A stretch of 64,000 nucleotides of DNA from Paramicrobacterium humi (GTDB lineage: Bacteria > Actinomycetota > Actinomycetes > Actinomycetales > Microbacteriaceae), in the NCBI RefSeq assembly GCF_900105715.1, contig NZ_FNRY01000001.1:496001-560000 (forward strand). The letters run 5' to 3'. Positions 59,474 to 64,000 of the stretch are shown in pieces (position 1 is the stretch's first letter; every line of letters begins with the position of its first letter). A program made the position numbers and the translations under genes. Below the pieces are notes generated by a model. It was not told the origin of the DNA. It saw nothing but the letters and a program-made list of their open reading frames with translations, and made no database searches.

Positions 59474-60793
59474 CTACTTGTAGGCCTTGGCCGCGGCATC
59501 CTCAAGTGCCTGCTGCGTACCCGACACGTCCTTCGGGTTCTTGAGGAAGTCGATCATGATCTGCCAGAAGCCCTGACCCTCGGTTCCGCCGAAGGCGCTC
59601 GGCGTGAGATCTGACATGTCGAACCGGAACGTCTTCGCGCTCACGAGAGCCTCGGCGATCTGACGCGAGATGTCATCCGGGTACAGCGACGTGTCCACAG
59701 ACTTGTTCGGCGAGGTGAGTCCACCCTCCGGCACCCACACCTCCGCCGAGTCCGGCGAGGCGAGATACTGCATGAGGGCGTCCGTTGCATCGTCGTCGGA
59801 GAAGGCGACGGCGACGTCGCCGCCGCCGACGACGGCGGGCTCCGAGCCGTTCACGGAGGGGAAGTTGTAGAACAGCGCGTTCTTGCCGACTGTCGAGTTT
59901 CCGTCGTCCGCGATGTTTCCGGCGACGAAGTCACCCTCGTACACGGTTCCCGCGTTCGGGTGCGCCCCGAACACCTCGGTCACCGACTCGGGGAAGGTCC
60001 GCTGGGTCGCGCCCTTCTCGACGAGGTCTGTTCCGAACAGCGTGGCGAGCACGTCGAACGCCTCTTTCACCGACGGATCCGTCCACGGGATCTCGTGGTT
60101 CGTCAGCTGGTCGTACTTCTCAGCGCCAGCCGTGCGCAAGTAGACGTTCTCGAACCAGTCGGTCAGGGGCCAGCCGACGTCGGCGCCGATCGAGATACCC
60201 GCGTAGCCGGCATCCGTGATGAGCTGAAGCTGCTTGAGGAAGTCGTCCCACGTCTTCGGAACTGTCGCTCCGGCCTGGTCGTAGATGTCCTTGTTGTACC
60301 AGACCGTCGACTTGTTCGAAGCCTTGAACCACACGCCGTACTGCTCGTCGTCGACGGTCGCGAGGTCGATCCAGCTCTGCGAGTAGTTGTCGGAGACGAT
60401 CTTCTTCGTCGCGTCGGAGAGCGGCTTGAGGTTACCGGCCTTCGCGAGCTCGTCGAGCAGCGCGGGCTGGGAGATCACGGCGATGTTCGGCGGGTTCCCG
60501 CCTTCGATCTGGGTGCCGAGCGTCGTCGACGCCTTGTCGCCGAAGCTCGTGTAGTTCACTTTCGCGCCCGTGTCGTCTTCGAACTTCTTCAGCACCGCCT
60601 CGAAGTTCTTCTGCTCGGCGCCCGACCATGACGCCGAGACCGACAGCGTCTTTCCCGAGAACTGGTCGCCGCCCGAGGTGCTCTCCCCGCCGCCTCCTCC
60701 CCCGCCGCTGCTGGAGCAGCCGGACAGCGCGATACCGACCGCTGCCGCGATTGCCAGGGGAATGAGTGCTTTCCGTTGCCGTGTGAGTACCAT
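59474..60793 (-). CDS. Substrate-binding lipoprotein, AglE-like type, system 2
   Basis: The 439-residue lipoprotein has lipobox LSGC (Cys26) followed by a serine and seven-glycine linker. It resembles the system-1 protein: PNIAVISQPALLDELAKAG, YGVWFKASNKSTVWYNKDIY, then GADVGWPLTDWFENVYLRTAG around residue 205 with the same Trp-Pro/Asp-Trp pattern. The start at ATG 60793 is preceded by GAGGAGG. It belongs with the two permease genes downstream. The ligand probably differs from system 1, since the two proteins differ widely outside shared motifs. Confidence 0.87.
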   Translation of the reverse strand: MVLTRQRKALIPLAIAAAVGIALSGCSSSGGGGGGGESTSGGDQFSGKTLSVSASWSGAEQKNFEAVLKKFEDDTGAKVNYTSFGDKASTTLGTQIEGGNPPNIAVISQPALLDELAKAGNLKPLSDATKKIVSDNYSQSWIDLATVDDEQYGVWFKASNKSTVWYNKDIYDQAGATVPKTWDDFLKQLQLITDAGYAGISIGADVGWPLTDWFENVYLRTAGAEKYDQLTNHEIPWTDPSVKEAFDVLATLFGTDLVEKGATQRTFPESVTEVFGAHPNAGTVYEGDFVAGNIADDGNSTVGKNALFYNFPSVNGSEPAVVGGGDVAVAFSDDDATDALMQYLASPDSAEVWVPEGGLTSPNKSVDTSLYPDDISRQIAEALVSAKTFRFDMSDLTPSAFGGTEGQGFWQIMIDFLKNPKDVSGTQQALEDAAAKAYK

Positions 60794-60854
60794 GGCCTGC
60801 CTCCTCATCGAGTCGTGCAATGGGCGATCACGTTCACCGCTCACGGAACCGTCA

Positions 60855-60929
60855 GGGATCGGTCCCACGTGCCAACTTACGCACCCCCTCCGAGGCATTC
60901 AAGGGATCCCGGATCACAAATGGGTATAC
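60855..60929 (-). promoter_or_regulatory. Promoter, operator and upstream motif of alpha-glucoside system 2
   Basis: Minus strand: element over 60929-60912 (plus strand GATCACAAATGGGTATAC, 15 of 18 identical to system 1), 9 nt, -35 TTGAAT (60902-60897), 17 nt, -10 TAAGTT (60879-60874), then GGGACCGATCCC (60866-60855). Spacing of the first three parts is identical to system 1. Confidence 0.75.
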
Positions 60930-60967
60930 GTCTTGCCACCCTCAGCCGCGACGGATGCGCGTGATAA

Positions 60968-61018
60968 ATGCCCTGACCGGGGCGGGAATCGCGAGGGTTC
61001 CCGCCCCGGCCGGGGCAT
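60968..61018 (-). terminator. Terminator after the MFS gene
   Basis: A long stem: CCGGGGCGGGAA (60977-60988) pairs with TTCCCGCCCCGG (60998-61009), extended by outer ATGCCC/GGGCAT arms. On the minus strand it is followed by TTTATCA. It ends the MarR-MFS transcript and insulates the system-2 promoter. Confidence 0.7.
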
Positions 61019-61028
61019 GACGATCGGC

Positions 61029-62273
61029 TCAGGAGGGCTCGCCAGCCGCGATGGCCTCGGCCTCTTCGAGCTCGCTCGAGATCGAGGTGTTGACCCGGCG
61101 AAGCACACGATGTCCGGCGAAGACGACGACCACGGAGATGAGCGCCGCCCCGGCTGCCGCGAAGTACGGGACCGGATCGCCGAAGACCTCGGCGAGAGCC
61201 GTCGCGGCGGTCGGCGCGATCGCGCCGCCGACGAAGCGCACGCCCGAGTACGCGGACGAGGCGACCGAACGCGGCAGATCCGTCGCTTCCATGACCGATT
61301 CCGTGAGCACGGTGTTGAGCACACCGAGCACGAGCCCGCCGAAGACGATGCAGCAGATGAGCGCGGGCATCGAATGCACGGAGAAGCCCGCGGCGACGAG
61401 CGTCAGGGTGAGCAGGCTCAGTGCGAGGCGCAGCACGGTCGTGCGGTGCAGGCGTGCCGAGAGCATCGGAGCGACGAAGACGCTCGTGAGGGCGAGGCCG
61501 ACGCCCCAGCCGAAGAATGTGAAGCCGAGTCCGAGCGCGTCGAGGCCGAGCGGGAACGGCGAGTACGCGAGCAGGACGAAGAACGCCATGTTGTAGAACA
61601 GCGCGGCGATCGCGAGGAGCCCGAGTGCGGGACGGGCGAGCGCCTTGAAGGGCGCCGACAGCGCGATGGGCGCCGGCCGGTTCTCGTCCTTGCCCTCGGA
61701 CTTCAGGAGTGTGAGGATCGCGATGAATCCGATCGCCATGAGCACGGCCGTGCCGAAGAACGGTCCGCGCCAGCTGATGTGGCCGAGCAGTCCGCCGAGC
61801 AGGGGCCCGATGGCGATGCCGAGGCCGAGGGCCGCCTCGTAGAGGATGATCGCGGCACTCGACCCGCCCGAGGCGGCGCCGACGATCGTCGCGAGCGCCG
61901 TCGAGATGAACAGCGCGTTGCCGAGCCCCCAGCCGGCGCGGAAGCCGATGACGGCCTCGACGTTGTTGGAGAGAGCCGCGAACAGAGCGAACAGCACGAT
62001 GAGAGCGAGGCCGAACATGAGCGTGCGCTTCGCGCCGAGTCGGCTCGAGAGCCAGCTTGTGAAGAACATCGCGACTCCCGTGACGGCGAGGTAGCTCGTG
62101 AAGAGCATCTCGGTCTCGGTCGGCGTCGCGTCGAGATCCGCCGCGATGCTGGGCAGGATCGGGTCAACCAGCCCGATGCCCATGAATGCGATGACGGCGG
62201 CGAAGGCCACCGCCCACACCGACTTGGGCTGCGTCAGGATGCTGCGCATGCCACCGTCCGAGGCTGCTGTCAC
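61029..62273 (-). CDS. MFS transporter, paired with MarR regulator
   Basis: The 414-residue major facilitator has about twelve hydrophobic segments, with MGIGLVDPILPSIAADLDATPTET in span 1, SWLSSRLGAKRTLMFGL as motif A (about residue 70) and LGIAIGPLLGGLLGHISWRGPF as the antiporter motif C-like region (about 145). The GTG at 62273 is chosen because AAGGAG lies 8 nt upstream, overlapping the MarR stop; an in-frame GTG/ATG further up lies inside the MarR gene. It is likely an efflux pump controlled by the adjacent MarR protein; substrate unknown. Confidence 0.88.
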   Translation of the reverse strand: MTAASDGGMRSILTQPKSVWAVAFAAVIAFMGIGLVDPILPSIAADLDATPTETEMLFTSYLAVTGVAMFFTSWLSSRLGAKRTLMFGLALIVLFALFAALSNNVEAVIGFRAGWGLGNALFISTALATIVGAASGGSSAAIILYEAALGLGIAIGPLLGGLLGHISWRGPFFGTAVLMAIGFIAILTLLKSEGKDENRPAPIALSAPFKALARPALGLLAIAALFYNMAFFVLLAYSPFPLGLDALGLGFTFFGWGVGLALTSVFVAPMLSARLHRTTVLRLALSLLTLTLVAAGFSVHSMPALICCIVFGGLVLGVLNTVLTESVMEATDLPRSVASSAYSGVRFVGGAIAPTAATALAEVFGDPVPYFAAAGAALISVVVVFAGHRVLRRVNTSISSELEEAEAIAAGEPS

Positions 62274-62278
62274 GAAAA

Positions 62279-62779
62279 CTACTCCTTCTGTTCGCTCGGC
62301 TTCTTGAGGTCCACCGACGTTCGTTCGTTCACAAGCCGGAGCGTCCGCGCGATCATGTCGATCTCGTCGGCGCCGAGCCCGTGGAAGTACGGCGCGAGCG
62401 CGCGGCCGATTCGGGCTCGCCACTCTCCCAGTGCTGCTCGGCCGTCATCGGTGACCTCGAGCAGCTGTGCCCGCGCGTCCTGCGGATCGCTCACGCGCGT
62501 GATCCAGCCGAGCGACTCGAGATGGTTGATGATCTTTGTCATCGTCGGCTGCGACACCCGCGACTGGCGAGCGAGCTCGCCCAGTCGGGAGGGACCGATC
62601 GCGTCGAGCGCGGAGACCGTGCGCCACACCGCCGGGTTCTGCGGATCCACGATCGCCTGCGCCGCCAGTCGGGTCAGGCGATGAGCGGAGATCACGAGGT
62701 CGGTGATGAGCAGCTCGGGCTGGAGCGCCGCCTCGTTCTCGTTGCGGAACTCGTCGGGCACGGCATCCATCATATGCAT
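62279..62779 (-). CDS. MarR-family transcriptional regulator
   Basis: The 166-residue protein has the MarR winged helix: SRLGELARQSRVSQPTMTKIINHLESLGWI (about residues 83-112), wing RVSDPQDARAQLLEVTDDGR, and a C-terminal dimer helix GADEIDMIARTLRLVNERTSV. It is first of two genes, 5 nt before the MFS start. ATG 62779 has no Shine-Dalgarno; an A/T-rich stretch with TAGATA boxes ends a few bases upstream, suggesting a leaderless start. It probably represses itself and the pump until a toxic ligand binds. Confidence 0.9.
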   Translation of the reverse strand: MHMMDAVPDEFRNENEAALQPELLITDLVISAHRLTRLAAQAIVDPQNPAVWRTVSALDAIGPSRLGELARQSRVSQPTMTKIINHLESLGWITRVSDPQDARAQLLEVTDDGRAALGEWRARIGRALAPYFHGLGADEIDMIARTLRLVNERTSVDLKKPSEQKE

Positions 62780-62800
62780 AGCCTATCTATCTAATCAAAT
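62778..62800 (-). promoter_or_regulatory. A/T-rich promoter/operator-like element before marR
   Basis: An unusually A/T-rich 23-bp patch for this genome, containing ATAG-C-CTAT at the start codon side and two overlapping TAGATA -10-like hexamers. A possible leaderless promoter with MarR operator; the -35 is not convincing. Confidence 0.35.
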
Positions 62801-62817
62801 CGCGGCGGAAAATGCGA

Positions 62818-62849
62818 CAGGGTCCCGCTCCAATCGGAGCGGGACCCTG
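62818..62849 (-). terminator. Rho-independent terminator of rplJ-rplL
   Basis: CAGGGTCCCGCTCC (62818-62831), loop AATC, GGAGCGGGACCCTG (62836-62849): a perfect 14-bp stem, followed on the minus strand by TCGCATTTTCC. It ends the ribosomal protein operon. Confidence 0.85.
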
Positions 62850-62881
62850 CGCGTTCACGTGTTCCCCCTTGCGGGGCGTGA

Positions 62882-63271
62882 TTACTTGAGCGTGACGGTG
62901 GCGCCGGCCTCTTCGAGAGCAGCCTTCGCCTTCTCGGCAGCTTCCTTGTTCGCACCCTCGAGCACAGCCTTCGGGGCGCCGTCGACGAGACCCTTGGCGT
63001 CGCCGAGGCCGAGCGAGGTGAGCTCGCGGACGACCTTGATGACCTGGATCTTCTTGTCGCCAGCAGCCTCGAGGATGACGTCGAAGTCGGACTTCTCCTC
63101 GACCTCTTCCTCAGCAGCGCCAGCAGCGGCCGGGGCACCGGCAGCAACGGCGACGGGGGCAGCGGCGGTGACCTCGAAGGTCTCCTCGAACGCCTTGACG
63201 AACTCGTTGAGCTCGATGAGCGAGAGCTCCTTGAAGGCCTCGATGAGCTCCTCAGTTGACAGCTTTGCCAT
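62882..63271 (-). CDS. rplL: 50S ribosomal protein L7/L12
   Basis: The 129-residue stalk protein has the N-terminal dimer/L10-binding region ([23 protein letters not shown]), an Ala/Gly-rich hinge (about residues 36-55) and the conserved C-terminal domain ([24 protein letters not shown]...[14 protein letters not shown]). It recruits translation factors to the ribosome. ATG 63271 follows AAGGAG; an upstream in-frame start is not needed. It follows rplJ by 47 nt. Confidence 0.98.
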   Translation of the reverse strand: MAKLSTEELIEAFKELSLIELNEFVKAFEETFEVTAAAPVAVAAGAPAAAGAAEEEVEEKSDFDVILEAAGDKKIQVIKVVRELTSLGLGDAKGLVDGAPKAVLEGANKEAAEKAKAALEEAGATVTLK

Positions 63272-63318
63272 TGTTTTCTCCTTGTTGTTTCGTGTACTCA
63301 CCGCGCGAAGGCTTGAAC

Positions 63319-63834
63319 CTACGCAGCGGACTCCTGCTTCTCACGCAGCGCGTCGACCGTGCGAACGGCCTTCGACAGCGGTGCGTTGAACAGATATGCG
63401 GCTCCGAACAGCGAGGCCTTGAAGGCACCGGCGAGCTTCGCCAGCATGACTTCGCGGGACTCGAGGTCGGCGAGCTTGCCTACCTCTTCGGCGGTCAGCG
63501 GGTTACCGTCGAAGTAACCGCCCTTGATCACCAGGAGAGGGTTCGCCTTGGCGAAGTTGCGCAGGCCCTTTGCGACGGCGACAGGGTCACCGTGCACGAA
63601 GGCGATAGCGGACGGTCCGGCGAGCTCCGCGTCAAGCGAGGAGATGCCGGCGTTGTTCGCCGCGATCTTGGTCAGCGTGTTCTTCACCACGGCAAAGGTT
63701 GCGTCCGCACTGATTGACTTGCGCAGCTCCTTGAGCTGGCCAACAGTGAGGCCGCGGTACTCGGTCAGCAGAACGGCGCTCGAGCTCTGGAACTTGTCCG
63801 TGAGCTCGGCAACCGCGGCTTCCTTGTTCGCCAT
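63319..63834 (-). CDS. rplJ: 50S ribosomal protein L10
   Basis: The 171-residue protein begins [19 protein letters not shown] and has the family motif [19 protein letters not shown] (about residues 24-44), [10 protein letters not shown], and a C-terminal helix that binds L7/L12 dimers. It anchors the ribosomal stalk. ATG 63834 is 5 nt after AAGGAG; an in-frame GTG 6 nt upstream would sit on the Shine-Dalgarno. First gene of the rplJ-rplL operon behind the L10 leader. Confidence 0.98.
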   Translation of the reverse strand: MANKEAAVAELTDKFQSSSAVLLTEYRGLTVGQLKELRKSISADATFAVVKNTLTKIAANNAGISSLDAELAGPSAIAFVHGDPVAVAKGLRNFAKANPLLVIKGGYFDGNPLTAEEVGKLADLESREVMLAKLAGAFKASLFGAAYLFNAPLSKAVRTVDALREKQESAA

Positions 63835-63840
63835 GGCCAC

Positions 63841-64000
63841 TCCTTATGTATTCGTCTCCACGTCGCGGAAGCGACGTGTCCCTGAACCGTGGTGGCCCGC
63901 ACATGAAAAAAGCTCCGGCACAGGAGGCACGGAGCGTTTGCAGAGATTCTGCGAGAACTTCATTCCACCTGCGCGGGCCGTTCTCGTGGGAGAACCTTCG
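63841..64000 (-). ncRNA. Ribosomal protein L10 leader (partial at right edge)
   Basis: The rplJ leader RNA, read on the minus strand, contains a kinked set of helices and, close to rplJ, a hairpin with a T-tract. In bacteria this leader binds the L10-L12 complex for autogenous control. Here the conserved GAATGAAGTTCTCGCAGAA region (about 63940-63962) and the flanking complementary CCCACGAGAACGG match that leader type. The promoter lies outside the window. Confidence 0.7.
63906..63935 (-). terminator. Attenuator in the L10 leader
   Basis: Minus strand GCTCCG-T-GC, loop, GC-CGGAGC followed by six T residues (plus-strand A at 63906-63911). A classical intrinsic terminator inside the leader, about 70 nt before rplJ, so readthrough must be regulated or partial. 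Confidence 0.75.

Noticed and set aside
60570-62684. A 704-codon plus-strand open frame across the system-2 promoter, MFS and MarR genes
   Set aside because: It crosses a clear terminator and promoter and opposes two recognised genes; composition is Glu/Arg/Asp repeats.
1-64000. Prophage, CRISPR array, tRNA or rRNA genes
   Set aside because: Looked for repeats with regular spacing, phage structural or integrase motifs, and tRNA cloverleaf signatures; saw none that hold up.

Overview
This is a gene-dense, very GC-rich stretch, and the third codon positions are almost always G or C. I infer an actinobacterium close to the Microbacteriaceae. The inference rests on actinobacterial-type sugar ABC systems without their own ATPases, a cystathionine beta-synthase/gamma-synthase pair, leaderless-looking promoters, an actinobacterial L-arabinose cluster, and a typical rplJ-rplL operon at the right edge. 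I see no rRNA, tRNA, CRISPR array, insertion sequence or prophage. The window looks like a chromosomal 'sugar island' set beside housekeeping genes.

Layout. 1-3.0 kb: end of an unknown gene, a lipoprotein sugar dehydrogenase, a TPR protein, a SprT-like metalloprotein and a MazEF-like toxin-antitoxin pair. 3.0-12.3 kb: xylose regulon, with a ROK repressor and an ABC importer (xylFGH type) on the minus strand and xylA and xylB on the plus strand. Three copies of the motif TGTTG-N8-GACAAA lie at the promoters. 12.3-16.7 kb: LacI regulator plus a glucose-type (GtsABC-like) importer sharing a TTGGTAACGTT operator. 16.7-23.1 kb: an amino-sugar type importer (NgcEFG-like) with a SIS protein and RpiR regulator, divergent from a BadF/NAGK-type kinase and a 36-residue membrane peptide. 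23.2-28.3 kb: LacI regulator and a four-gene catabolic operon (Gfo/Idh/MocA dehydrogenase, DUF993 aldolase-like protein, two sugar isomerase/epimerase TIM barrels) of unknown substrate. 28.3-30.6 kb: ArsR plus VOC pair and an L,D-transpeptidase. 30.6-41.3 kb: L-arabinose regulon (araDAB, a ChvE/GguAB-type importer, LacI-type AraR) with AraR-like operators. It includes a degenerate, apparently ATPase-dead ABC protein as an extra importer gene. 41.4-52.5 kb: glycerate kinase, a THI5-like importer, a PH-like membrane protein, a SoxR-box-controlled MFS pump, a DUF4287 protein, metB, cbs and an ABC exporter. 52.5-60.8 kb: two alpha-glucoside type (AglE-like) importers around one LacI regulator; one MalF permease carries a large extracellular beta-sandwich insertion. 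61.0-64.0 kb: MFS plus MarR, then rplL, rplJ and the L10 leader.

How it works together. Seven solute-binding-protein systems feed pentoses, hexoses, amino sugars, alpha-glucosides and possibly a pyrimidine into the cell. Each sits next to its own regulator or operator-like palindrome. None of the four CUT1-type systems encodes an ATPase, so a shared MsiK-like ATPase elsewhere is expected. The best candidates for something undescribed are the pseudo-ATPase at 34701-35999, the insertion in the permease at 58077-59447, the DUF993 operon, and the matching promoter architecture of the two AglE-like operons. All functions are read from sequence by eye; no database search was run.
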